Of a stretch of DNA of 64,000 bases, positions 12,301 to 26,300 are shown in pieces. The notes beneath the pieces are model-generated. The model was given only the letters and a program-made list of their open reading frames with translations. It did not search any database and was not told the DNA's origin. Position 1 is the stretch's first letter, and each line of letters starts with the position of its first letter. A program made the translations under genes and the position numbers. The DNA is from Apostichopus japonicus (Eukaryota; Echinodermata; Holothuroidea; Aspidochirotida; Stichopodidae): assembly GCF_037975245.1 (NCBI RefSeq), contig NC_092573.1, forward strand, positions 21,166,765 to 21,230,764, given 5' to 3'.

Positions 12301-15300
12301 TAACCATATTGCTGTATAATATGCAAATTACGGAGCCTTTTAAAACAATTCACACAAAATGTGAATACTATAACCTATTCCTTCTACTAACTTCAACTAA
12401 ATGAAATTAAGGTCCAACGTAAACTCTGATTTGACTTAACATAATTTATTCCATTGAAACATCCTTCTTCCTTCTTAGTTTTTGTTTTGTTTTGTTTTGT
12501 TTTTTGGCAAAATAAGTGAATTAAATAGAAGTAGCAATATCAAGAAAGTTCAGATGAGACACTTTATAGGACGCTACATAATGTTAATGTTATTCTTCGG
12601 TCATCTAAGTTAGGTGAGGGGGTCAGCGGTCTACAGCCCCCTAGCTGGCCTGGGGTCAGTTGTGCTCGGGTAGACATGGAGGGTGCCGCAAAAATGTGGG
12701 GCAATGGATAGTGTATTCTCATGCTCGTATAGTTATACTTGACGAAACATGAATATTGCAATAACCACCCAAAAAAGGGGGGACCGACCGACCGACCTGG
12801 CCCTCCACGCCTCTGGTTACCTTGGCAGGAGAGATGCATTGGGGGGGGGGGGGAGTTAACTAAATATTTATTTCGTGCAGTGAAACATCATAGTTAACAT
12901 CTCTGGCTATGCTGCAGGATTAGCCTCAACTGCCCCCCCCCCCCCCGCCACGCCACGCCGCCCCGCCCCGCCAGAAAATGTTTAAGTGTTAGTTTAGCTT
13001 GGATTGATTTGAGTGTGCTGAAGTTTTTCTAACAGAATGGTCGGCACTTCAATAGCTGCAATATGTCACTTTAATTTATGCATGTTATTTCTTTTCTGTT
13101 GCCATACCCTATATATGAACCCGTCTTATTAGCTATGACGAGTGATTGAGGACAGACATCTAACGATATCTTGACTACCAAATGCCCCAGGCATAACATC
13201 TAGGGGTTGCATGTAGACCCTTCACAGTAGGGGAATGTACATTCAAAGAAAATATCCTAAGTTTGCAAAAAGAGGTAGGGAAAAATAAAAACATATGTAG
13301 GTAACCAATTTTCCCAAGGTTAATTTTAGATCATAACCGAACGTCTGCCTTTATATGACCTTCAGACGAACCACCAAGCCGTGGAACTGTAAACCAGTTT
13401 TGAGTGCTTATGCAAGTTTGGGTTTGCCTGGTTAACTTTATAAGTTTACTCACATGGTGGCAGCGGTGGGACAAGAAGGCAAATAACAGACAAAACATAA
13501 CAAGAACAAAAGTTATTATAAAAATATCGTGCTTGACTGTTTACGCGATCCATTTAGGTATTAAGATATCATGGTGATACATGTTTGAGTGATCACGATT
13601 GAGTGTAATTGCATGGTGGCAGAGGTGGGATGAGCATGTAAGAAGACAGAGAGAAAGTAAAGAAAAAAGGAGAACAAAACTGAGACAAGTGTAGGTGTGA
13701 ATTGCAACATGTATGCGGCAGTTTTAAGGAGCCAACTATTTATGATAAGCGAGGACTTGGAAGATTGATGACAATGATTTTTAATTTAATTTCACATGAA
13801 CTAATTAATTATTAAATTATGTGGTTTAGTGCAATATTTAGGCATCGTCAAGAATACAACCAATAAGGAAACGCAGAAAAATCTATGTAAAAGTACAGCA
13901 AGCATACCCCGATAAGAGCATTGTCAAATATGAACATTTTTTTGTCATCGGCCAAGCTTTATTTATATTGGTAATTTGTATATAGAAGGATGGCATTACG
14001 ACGTTTAATTTCACACACATTTTGCAGGCATCGTGAGGGCTTCTCTGGAAAGCAGTGCTTCTGCACTGAGCAGGACTACCCTCATTAAGGATGACAATCA
14101 TAATAAAAAAATATATATAAAAAAATCGTGGAGATACAGAAAAGTTTTTGCGAAATGTTAAGAAAGCATCTGGCAGGTGTAAAGCCAGTGATGTTTATAA
14201 TGATTTCTCTTTAAGATGTACAAACTTTTATGGAAGATCATTTTTCTTACACATTCATGTTGTATATTAATGATATTATAGGAGGGAAGAGAACATTGAC
14301 AGCTAATCAAACTCTCCAAATGTGTCACATTTTATATAGGCTACAGGAAACAGCAATAGTTTTAATAGGAAATAGTTCTAAGCTTTTCAGAATATCTACC
14401 ACTATGACGTCACAGATCCCCTCCTGTGATTTACTTCCTGTAGTATAAGGAAGGTTTTTATTGGTAAAACAATATATAGTTTACATTCCAACGACCACAT
14501 ATATATAATGTAGTTAGAAACAAGATATTTCGATGACTTTCTTTCGACTAAATAGCGTGTGGTATTTTACTCTTCCATATATAAGTGTCACTGTGACACT
14601 TCGATGGCAGAAAATGTGACACTGTCACATTGTCCTATCACGGGAAATTTCCTTTTGAACATTGCCGTTCTTACATGTGGGAGCAGGGATGTGCCCACGC
14701 TGGGCGGCACTGGGCGGCCCCGCCCAGCACTAAAAATTACCGCCCAGCACTGTCTTAAAAATCGTGAATCCCGCCCAGCACTATTTTCATCTAAAATCCC
14801 GACATTCCTAACAATATATTCAACATAAATTGGGCCTATCCTATGCCAAATTCATACAGACTAATAATGCATCAGTTACGCATGCGAGAAACATTACTTA
14901 CGGCTCTCAATCGGTCCCTTAAAGTCTCTTGAAACCAACTAATAACTGTTACCAGGTACGTAATATATTTCACTAAAAAAAAAAGGTCAATTGTTAGCAA
15001 AACTAGTACTTGTGTATGTGCTTAAAAAGCTATACAAGTGCCAGCATTTGGCATCAGAGCACCTTAAAAAATCGAAAAATTTCTCAAAGGGGAGGGGAAC
15101 GAGGGGGAGGGGGCGATCAGTATACCCGGCACTCAGGAAATCCTGGGCACATCCCTATGGGAGTATATTAACTTTTCACAGACAGTCATTCTCAAACATG
15201 AGAATAATTCTCAATGGCAATCCTAAAATGTTTTGGCCGTAATGTGTGCTCCCTGCCAGTTTTCAAAACCAAAAATAGAATAATCTACCTAAAATTGAAG

Positions 15301-18300
15301 GCCGTACAACAAAGCCTTGTTTTGGGATACGTAAGGGTATTTTATCTCTGTGTGATAGAAGTTCTATATATATATATTGGTTATTACATCGCATCTCATT
15401 AACTCAGTGTTTCGTTCTTGAATTCTTGCCAAATTCTCCGTCTCCTGCTCGAAGAAAGAAAAAAAAGAAAGTACATCAGGTGTCAGCTAACTTTTACAAC
15501 CACCCCATGCGGGTATGTGTCACGCAACGATTTGGCATGCTAGTAATTCGAACGGAGAGGTCGCGACGGGGTTGCGAACGGAAAAAGAAATTGCTTATCT
15601 ACTCCTATTCATCTCGTGAAATTGTTTGTCAAGAAGTCGATATTTCAAAACCAACGAACTTAAAAAATTTAGTCAACGGTATGTGGAGTCACAAATGAGA
15701 TGATTGTGTATATCACAGTTGGAATTTAATTTAGGCTTTCTTTCTTTAACCGACTGTCCATTGATTTATCAATGTCTGTGACGTCATCCGACCTTATGCA
15801 TATGCATGAAGTGAAAGCTTACGTTCCTCCTCTTAGCCGTACGTGTACGTGTTCTTAGCTTTGACTCTCGAACAAGTTTGACAATACTATTTATTCACAT
15901 ATTTGCTGCTGTTGTTGTTTAAAACGTAATTGAAATAAATAATAATGATAGTTAGCGTCGTAAGGGGTGGGAGACGGGGTAGAGGGGAGGAGGAGGGGAA
16001 GGGGGTAGAGTGCATGTTCATGTATCTGGTATTACAGGGATCGAAACAGAAGTTTTTTTACTGAATATAAGCGTTATACATGGATTAATTGTTAACTTTA
16101 CAAAACGAAATATAGCCGAGAGAGTAGCGGATAACTTTTGGGAAGGGGTGGGTGGATGGGCGAGGGAGGGGAGGGAGGGGGAGGTGGTGGGTGGTTTAGA
16201 CTGAAGTTCCCCAGTTTTCTTAGTTAAGGTGGATATTACGTATTCCCTGCCCCTCCCCCCTACGATCAAGCAGCCATGAAACGGCAAAGTGATCGTGTTG
16301 TTTACATCTGTTACCAAATCGTTACGCAATTTTGAAACATTGTAATCACTACAGTTCTACACATGCAAACGCGGTGTCAATGTTTACCCAAATTGCACTG
16401 TCTGAGCACAAAGTCATGGAAGAAATTGGGCGCTGAAAGCTAGTTGGCGTTAAATGTGTTCAGTTTGATGAAGAGAAGAGATCAGATTATCCATAAATTT
16501 TGGTATTTATCTGTGTACATGGACACAATGCCCATCCAGTGTTCCTTCAACAACCCATGAATCAGTTTTTACATTTCTGTCTAAATAACGTAATAAACCA
16601 TCATGGAAAGGCCTCTCTTCAACGGATCACACCGGAAGAATGACGTAAACGGCATTCTCAAATAAATCTTTAAAATATATCATAAATATTTGATAAACTT
16701 TTCACTTGCGCCTCTTGTCTCCATCCATAACCCGTAACTAAGTGACTTTATCTTTCGTCAATCCATCAGTTCCAACGGGGGGAACAGAGGGGGAGAGTAA
16801 GTTCTGTAAATTCTATATTTATTGTTATTATTCTTGTTACATAAGACCGTTCAATATTTATGTCAAAACACAAAATACAATCATTTATGACCGCTACTAA
16901 TTCAGATATTGTTTACATAATCGTTTCGTCGTCTGACAAAACTCGTTTTAAGCTGTTCAAGACAGTGCCAATATATTTGGTTCTCTTTTCAAAGCATTCT
17001 TTTTGAATTGTTTTGAAATCAGGTCGTTTCTTTGGGACTCAAAAGTGGGTCGCAATATGGACCTCTTCTCAAATTGGGATGAGGGCAAATATCGTATCAT
17101 TGTAAACTAAGGACACGGCTAACAGGCTTGAGGAATTCAGGTCGCTGGTTGGTACTGAGGATCAAAGGGAAAAAAGAAGTATGTTACATCAAGGCATCCG
17201 TCGTATACTTGGCAAAGAGAAAAAGAGAGAGAACAGATTAAAAAAAAATTTACTGCCATAACTGGGTTAATTCAAAGTCATTGACCACCCCTCCTTTGAT
17301 GTAGTTGAATAATATCGGTTTGATATTTAAAAGAGGTCAAAGTTTATTTAAGATCTATTTGTCAGTCTACGAACGAGTCCACACTATGCTATTTTTCTAA
17401 TGTGTAATTTTTGCTGACATAGTGAGCCCTCCCCATCCCCACCCCACCCCATCCCAACCCCCGATTCTTATATGCAAAGTAGGTTAGATGTATAAGGAAA
17501 ATATATGTATTATGAAAATTCTGTCGTTCGTGTTAATTTTGATGAAAATAAAAATGATATGTGAAAGATTTGTTATGAATTTGCAAATACGAATAGCTGT
17601 ACTACTAGAGTAAACGGCTGTTTACCGCAATTATCTTCGGTCAAAGAATGGGAAAAAAGAAGAACTTCTAGCGATAAATCAATCATTTATTTAATCGTCA
17701 TTCAATTTTCGGTTCAGTGATCACCACGGATGTAGGTGGGGGGGGGGGGGGTCCCCAAAGAACCCTAGCATTTAGGAGGTCGTCATGCTGGGTTTGAGCC
17801 CTCCCCGACTGTTGGAGTAATTCGGGTTGTCCGCCGTCAATCCTGCCCGCGCCACGCCCTCAAAATGAGAAGAAGCAAAAAGAAAAAGGCCACTACCTTC
17901 TCCTTGTTTAAACTTAATTAACTCCTCTGTTAAAAACCAAATCACCTTCCACGAATTAGAAAATCTTTCCCAATCTTTAATTTTCTACTCATGCTGCAGT
18001 TCGAATCTACAAATGCTTTGAATATTTATGAGATGGTCGTGCCATTTTTTACTCTGTAAAAGCTCTGTATATATCGAAACCTGTCAATGTATACCTCGAT
18101 ATGCCCTAAGGAGGTTTCTGTCAATCACAACCCGCCACCCCGACAACTCATGTTTTGTTTGCATTATAAGTTATAAGGTGAACATTACATTTGAACACCT
18201 ATATAAAAAAATGATCGCTATCAGGTATTATTCTTTACTAAAAACACTGTTCGAATCTTTGTCATACCTTTACAGAAAACAGGCCACAATTCTTGTGCAA

Positions 18301-21300
18301 AGAATGGGAACTCAATTTTGTTATTCTTCGTAAAACACTCCTTCATGCAAACGTCATGCTTTATTACATTGCTTCCAATTACAGTACACATTGAATGTCA
18401 GACATAACAAATTCACGCCTACGAATTTATGATTATAAAATGATATATTATTTTTGGCTCGTCATCTTAGTTGGGATAGAAGCGTCTATTGTTCTCGTCA
18501 ATTTTTAAAACAATTGATTTTCTGACGTCATCACATTTCAGCCGATCCTATATATACATATATTTATATATATAGTTCGAGGACAATTTAGTTACCGTTC
18601 GATTATCTTGCACCGTTGTGTTAATCGTAGCACCCTAAGCTTCTTTTCGATGAGCTATTGTCAAATTGAAATTACTGCTAAAACTAATGATCTACTAATT
18701 AATTCGGAATCACCTCGGATAACTTCGTATCTTTTGGCGCTGAACATGGATGAATTGAATAAATTGGGCCTGTGGACTAATAAAGCTGGGAGGGGAGGAA
18801 GGAGTGGGGGGAGGGGGGTAGAGCTACAGTCCTATTATGTAAAGAAGATTTCCTACGTAGAATGAGCTGGTCAACTCATTCTCCTCTCCCCCCCCCCCCC
18901 CTCCCATGCATGGTTAAGATAGAAAGACAGATATATAGATAGATAGACAGACAAACAGATATACATTTAGATAGACTGACTTGGTCAAGTCTCTAAATAT
19001 GACATCATCGAGCCACACTTGTTTCATTTGTTTATGTTTATCTTATTTTATTACAAAGTTTATTTTCTGTAATGGCGACAGGTTTGCAGATACTGATTCT
19101 GAAATATGGAACCTCTTAACACATGACCTAAATATGGCATTGATTTCTGTGTCAATACTGTTAACATTTTACATTGAAATTATGAACAGAAAAACAAAGA
19201 GAGAAACGACAAATGGAATGTACGGGGATGTATTTGCGGGGTAGGGGTATCGGATTGATGTCGGTGGCGGGAGGTGGGAGGGGGGGTAGGGAGTTCGCCC
19301 ACGATTGGTTGGATATAATTGTTAACCGGTCGATATTTTCGCGATCGATGGAACTTGGTCATAAATTATGAAAAATAATCATATAAAATATGTTTATTTC
19401 AGAGAGGAATCATTTGGTTTGGAGAGGACGAATATTTCATTGAACCTTTACTAACTCACGGGACGAAACCATCATCTCGTTCTCATCCTCACGTGATTTA
19501 CAAACGTTCAGCCTTTCCCGGTGGTGAAGACCCCCCTCTTTATACAGCAGCAACAAATATAATACAGAACGAGATTGAGAATAACAGACCGATAAACCAG
19601 AACCTATGTGGCGTCACTGGTAAGTTTGTATATGAATTATATGTATACATTGATTATTCTCATTCCATATGAGGAGGGGAGGGGGTCCAACTCATAAAAG
19701 TCTTTGGTGTCGGTTACACTGTGAGTCATTAAGAAATATGTTCTTTGTAATTATAGTACATTTTAGGTTAACACGAGACAAAGCAAACATGTTTCAGCAT
19801 AACACATCCATGTTAGAATGTACACATTATAAAACAAGCTATTTATAAAAATTCACACCTTTATTGTTTACAAATAAACAGTAGCCAATGTTTCTAGTCT
19901 AACAAGGAAGGAAATAATGTAACAATCTTGGACGCATTGGAACAACTACATGCAGCTTTGTGCGTTGTTACATATATAGGAGAAGAATGGGGTGCGGGGG
20001 TGTGGGGGGTGGTGGGGTGCAGATGGGGGTCACAATTTGGCGCGCGAAACATATGATTTGTATTAATATTAAAACTAAGAAATAGTAATTTAGCAGTAGT
20101 TGCTGACCGCCTCCTTCCATTTAGCTCACCCCCCCTCCCCCAACCACTGAAAGGGCTACAAGAGTAATTTGATAGCCCATTGTAGCTTATATGCGAAGAC
20201 TTGATTCTTTGAGTTTTAAGCAGAGAACAGTTCGACATGTTTACTCCTCTCATTCAGCACATGGGGGTGTGTGGGGTGGGGAGGGGGGCGTTGGAGTGGA
20301 TAAGAGTGTGGCTGGAGTTGGACGGAACAAGGAGGATTGGGGTACGGTAGGGTTAGTTGAGTGGAGTGTGGCATCCACACGCATTACATAAAAATTCCCA
20401 GATCTATTATCAAGTTTGATAAGAGAACAATTTGGTGTCCAGATAAGTATCCACAATGTTCACCTTTGAAAACTAAAAAAAAAACAAAAAAAACGTTTTA
20501 TTCAATGCAAACAATACTACAATACTAACTACTCACAATATATAGAACACGTGACTACACTGCTAATCTTGCTATCAAACATTTGGTTTCCTACATTGCC
20601 CGCCCTCGTCATTCACAATGGCGTGAATACGTATTTTTGTAATTTAGGAATGTATCCAGCAAAACCTGTCGTAATGTTGCTTCTTTTAGTGAAATGGTTT
20701 TCATGTTTTCATAACTCAAGGAAAGCTCTGATTTATCGTTGACAAAGGAGTAACTGAAGGGGGCGGAGGGGGGGTCAACTTTTAGAAAGGTTGTTTTGTT
20801 GGCGATTGGTAAAATATTGAAGAACTCAAACAGTGTAGACCTCCGCTTCTGTCAAGAGTTCAGAAAGTCAATAGAAGCATACCTGACAAGCTACTGAATA
20901 ATATATGTTTAAAGGTGCATATGTTATCGCATGCACCCAAATACAAAGGATCTTGAAAACAATACCCCACCCGTACAGATTACTCTACCCCTTATCTGTG
21001 TCACCATCATGATGTGTTCCAATTGAGACGATGACCTGCGATTTTGAAAGATGCTACGTGATGTTTGTTTGTTTGACCTGTCGCCGACACCCACACGCAC
21101 AGTTGGAATATTTAAAAACTCCCAAAGTAACCGTCAAAAAATAATCTTGAACTTGAACGTTTTCCTTCATGTTATAACCAATACTTGTTAATATGAGATG
21201 AGCTATACGCCTTTGTTATCATTCTATATTGAACACATGTCACGTGTCTTCGCAGCGAACATATTCAATACAAATCACATTTCATTTTACCTGACTGAAT

Positions 21301-23255
21301 ACATATCTCTTTTCGTCACTCTAAGTATACATATCACGTTTCAGCATACTTAATACTGACTAAATATCACGCGGTTCATTTTCATACTTAATATTAAATA
21401 CATAGGCTATATATCACGTTTCATAATTTACTGAATACAAATCACGTTTTCCGCATGCTTAGTATTGAATACATATCACGTTTCAGCATACTAAAAACTG
21501 ACTAAATATCACGCGACGCATTTCATGCTTAATATTTAATATTCAATACATATCACGTTTCCTAATATCTAACGTATCACGTTCGTTTGTGTTTTGTATT
21601 CCTCCGTTGCCATAGAGACACTTATTCTGTTATGAAGTCATATCAATGAACAAGAAGTTTCTCTATATAACGTAGAAAGTTAAGATCCTTACACTGATAC
21701 ATATATTGTCTGAACACGTGTGATATTCCTTTAAGTTGGAACTGGGAGTATGGTGGAAAGTGTACACACAGAACGCAAACACTTGAATAAATCATATTCT
21801 TTTCATTGTATTTGGTCCACGTCGACTCTATCGATATCAAAACAATGGTCATTGTTGAAACAGAAGGAGACGATTGGTCTCTTTGTTCTATCTTATCTAA
21901 GGACAATGGATGAGAGAGAGATTAACAAATTCTCAACAAAGACTTATAATTATATGCATACGCAATATGAAATAGATGTTGGTATAAAATTACAGAAATA
22001 AATAAACAAGGCTAAGAGGTGTAAACTACCACTCCAACCAGTATACAATGTATCCATTGAATTTTCGAGAAGGTTTATGCATATAGGCCTACGTGATCGG
22101 AAATGGGAAAGGACTAGAAATATATAAACTTTAAAAGGGCAGAGTATTCGAAGTACTTGTCACGGTATTGGTGGTGCCATGGGTATGAATGGAACTTGGA
22201 GGGGGTGGGGAGAGGGGGAGGGGACTCGAACGTTTTTAAAGTTCGAAAAGTATGTTATAGTTTACTCTCAAATGTTGAAAACATCTCTCTATGTAGTGCA
22301 ATGGAATATTGACCTTGATTCGAATTAATCGCGCAAACTCTGTGTACTGTCTCCTCTTGGGTTTTTGTTTCTTCTTACATCTACATTGTATGTACGCAAT
22401 GACTACATGTCACAACGTTTGTCCATTCATTGGTATATAATGATGTAATGTATCTATATATAATTATTTTATGATTAAAGCCCAATCTGAAGATTACGCA
22501 AGAGTTGAAGACGAACAAGAGGGAGAGGTTGAGAATCATCACAGAAGGAAAAGATCAATCAGTCGCGAGAGATTCGTAGAAACCTTGGTTGTGGTTGATC
22601 ACAATATGTACCAGTACTACCACGATCAGAATGTTGAGACATACGCCCTCACTATAATGAACATGGTAAGTTCACATCTTGCCTGCGTAACCTAGCTTCT
22701 GTTTTCCTTGTCATAAATTCGGGCTTTTGAGGCTCAACATACACGTTTCTACCCAATACATTTGGGTTTTTCTATTTTGTTGTAAATCTGAGACTACCGT
22801 ATAGTATGTTCGGCTATTAAAGCCTATACACATTATCGACGATGTTCATCCTACAACGACAGGTTGTATGGCTGTGTCATGCATTGCATCTACATGCAAA
22901 CGATCGCTAAGTTTACACGGCTACTTTGATTTTATTTTATCACGATTGAAGTTAACGGCAAAAGGAGCCCAACTTTTTCAGTGATATGAAGTTCTCATGC
23001 TCACACTAAAACGCAAGTAATGCAATATTTAGATGTTCACTAAGCTCGGATTCGGGTAACGGTGTGGTGTGGAAGCAAGTAACCCATCAAAAATCGTTAC
23101 AGAAAATTGAACTGACAAGTCATAACTTCCATAGTGTGCTGTGTGTAGTTAGCATGTTGTGAGGCCATAGATGCTTTTGTGCGCAGAATAACTTTGGGTG
23201 CGCAGAATCGTACCCATGTATGCGCTCCACATCTCCTCCCGGTTAGATATAATAA

Positions 23256-23344
<89 letters not shown>

Positions 23345-26300
23345 GACAGGTGATAGCCCACTTTTCAAACTTGAGAATTGAACATTCTTTAAAATACCAC
23401 CAAGAGTGTTCACTTATTGACTTTTGTTAAAGTTTCTTTGGTGGTGGTGTCTTCGTCAACGTGAAAATAATGGCACAATCATTCTATTTAGTTGTGACAG
23501 GCTGTCTCTATGAAAAACTGAAAACATTCTTCTTATTTGCTGAGGTTTCTATTTGTTTTTGTTCATGTGACCCCAACTGGGTGATTTATCTCCAAGCAAT
23601 TTTTCATAGAAACGAAGAAGAAGGAGAAGAGTCAAATTCTTGTTACCTGTAGGTCCCCATAGTTGTATTGATCTATGGGGATGAGTGTACAGGTGAAATA
23701 ACCTTTACACCTTAAAATTTCTAATCTCAGACAGTGATACTGTCAGCATAAGATCGAAGACAGGTGAGGTTAGAATTTTCCACTCCCTCAATTCCTCAAA
23801 TCCGAGTTTGAGTTTGTAAAAGGTGATCTCGAGTAAGAAGGATAAAAGAAGATGATGAAGAAGAAGATAGAAAATAAAAATGAGCGGGTTATTTATTAGT
23901 ACTGTTGACTAAACAGTGTCAGTCCCTAAGTGATGGATGTGAAAAGTAACACGCAAGTCTTGATTTAAGTTTCTCTTGATATCTCCAAAAGGAATGAAGA
24001 GTTCCCTTCCTCTTACTTCTTAAACATATTTAGTTTGGCTAAGACCTTTTCTCTTTCTGGATGATTTACACGACATGTTATTTGTTGGGGGAATAATATC
24101 GCCCGAGTATTACTCACAGTTGTTTTGATAAGCTGCTGAGATCCACTTATTACTCCTCAAGTGTAAAATTATCACTCATGCGATGATATTTTTGCATATA
24201 TACAAACGTCTTCATAAATATATATATATATATATATATTTCAGTCAGCTGTTAGGGTTTACGAAGCATTTTGTGCTGGCCTCCATGTTCATAGCTACGT
24301 CGGTATGGTGATTGCCTTGTATTCTAAAACGTTGCCAACGGTTCTTGAAAGTGACCTCAAGATTCCTACTGCATGCGCATGTACGTTTCGTACTTCCAGA
24401 TCAAGTTCAAAACACACAAATACAATCAGGTAGTTTACTGAACGGTACATACCATGTCATGTTCTTATGATATAGAGGAGGAAAAATGTTGTTCAGTGCT
24501 ATGTCTCACTATATATTCATGGATGTATAGTGATTTATATATATATAATTTTAAGTCCCACACTTACATAAATTACTCTTTGAGAGAGAGAATTAAGTCG
24601 ATCTCAGCGTAACACTAAATATACGGTGTTATGAGCAGAACAGTATACGATAAGCTAAAAACAACAATTGAAAAGTTTGAACGCCTGTGAGTCTTCGCTC
24701 TTTCAAGAATTATATTTCAACCATTAACCGATCCATTCTTAGACGTGACAAATATCCCCCGCTGATGATTTTGCTGTCTGTCTTTATTTCTAGTTTCTTT
24801 GGGTCGAAAGTGAGACTGACATAGCTTCACAAATAATAGACTTGTTTCAAGATAGTATTGCCTGTAAAAGATTGTCTTGGTTTATGTTACCCAAAAGGAT
24901 CGAAGGCTATCACTCTGGAATTATGAAAAACAGTATAGAATATCGATTCGCGACAGGATGTAGCCGTATACTATAATTGTTTACAGACTCACAGTTACAT
25001 CAGATGCTGTGGGAAATATGTCATATTTGTCTGTTCTTTCAACTTAAAGGAGCTTTCTCAGTAAGGTTTTAAATAGAAGTTATTCGATACCACAATCCCT
25101 CACAATTGTAGTTCATTTGATCACTAGTCACGTTTGATTTCAAATAATTCATAAAGTTAAAGTCAAAATTGTTTGCTTTGCTAACCGTATTTGTCTAATT
25201 TATTGTTGGTTTGGTTGTGATTTATAGTATAGGCCTAACATGGAAAAAACAAAAGTTTCCCGTGGTGAAACTATGTTTGGAATTCAATTTTGTGAATAAC
25301 TTGCTCCTTAAACTTTACAATTATTAGACACTGAATCATATAGAGTTTATAATTAGTTTATAGCTAATAGAAGTCTTATGCTGAGTAATACTTGGAATAA
25401 GTCTCATAATATTTGTTGACTAAATGCAGGAAAATGCTTTAAATCTTTCTAAATTTAGCGTCTTCCTATTTTTTTCCTTTTTTGTTTTATCTTGAGACGT
25501 CTTTCATCCTACTTGAAAGTGCTCTTCCCAAAGGCGGATAAAAGCGACTGAGATATGTATTTTTAATGTTGGTGTAACTTTAGAACGTAAACATTGATAG
25601 GTTGGTAATTCCGACATAACTTCGTTTGTAAACAGAAGACAAATGATGAAACATTTCAGGTTAAAAATTGGCAGAATGCAGTCATTTTCGTTCACTCTTA
25701 ATGCCAAAGAATGAGAGACTATACACTCTCCTTTAGAGTGTCTACAATGATAGCAATTTCTCATAGTCTTCTCATCACTCTATACGACTTAAAATGACCT
25801 TCTCAAAGAACCTCTTTTACTGTCTATATGCCTCATAGAATGATAGAACCCCATAGAACCTCAAATCTTAACTCATGTTTGCCCAATTCACTGAGAAGAC
25901 TGCCAAAGGTAACTGTACTTGTGGCAAACACAAATGCGAAGTTGACAAATTCGATAACACGGTAATATTATATAATAATATAGTATATAATTATAACATA
26001 TATTATATTATTAATATATATTATAATATTATAATTATAATATATAATATAAATTATATTATAATATTAAATTATAAAAATATAATATTATATATATATA
26101 ATATATAAAAATATATTATATATATATAGCCTATATATAGCCTATATATATATTTACATATATATGTGTGTGTATATTCACAACACGTGTTTGATTGTAG
26201 GTGTGTTTTACTTCTCCCCACAGGTGACTGCCCTCTATCATGATGCCAGTCTGGGAAACTTGGTCAACATTGTTTTGGTTAGGTTATTAATACTCACAGA

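Larger units (their letters stand above)
3975..19402 (+). other. ADAMTS intron 2 (15.4 kb), repeat-rich, no coding gene seen
   Basis: The largest intron, between the two prodomain exons. It holds two MITE-like elements (5047-5384, 14684-15157), a hairpin (4556-4592), a 73-76 bp duplication (7015-7163), a 20-bp minisatellite (11671-12183), six of the ten TGACGTCA palindromes in the window, two promoter-like modules (10346-10397, 10559-10603) and G-rich runs (10056-10073, 16140-16195). ORFs up to about 116 codons lack homology that I recognise, splice context or codon signal. Confidence 0.8.
22666..26223 (+). other. ADAMTS intron 4, with microsatellites and one pseudo-exon
   Basis: Contains (TA)n at 23261-23342, an exon-like open segment at 24245-24429 and an AT-only stretch at about 25960-26135. 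Exons 4 and 5 join in phase without anything between them. Confidence 0.75.
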
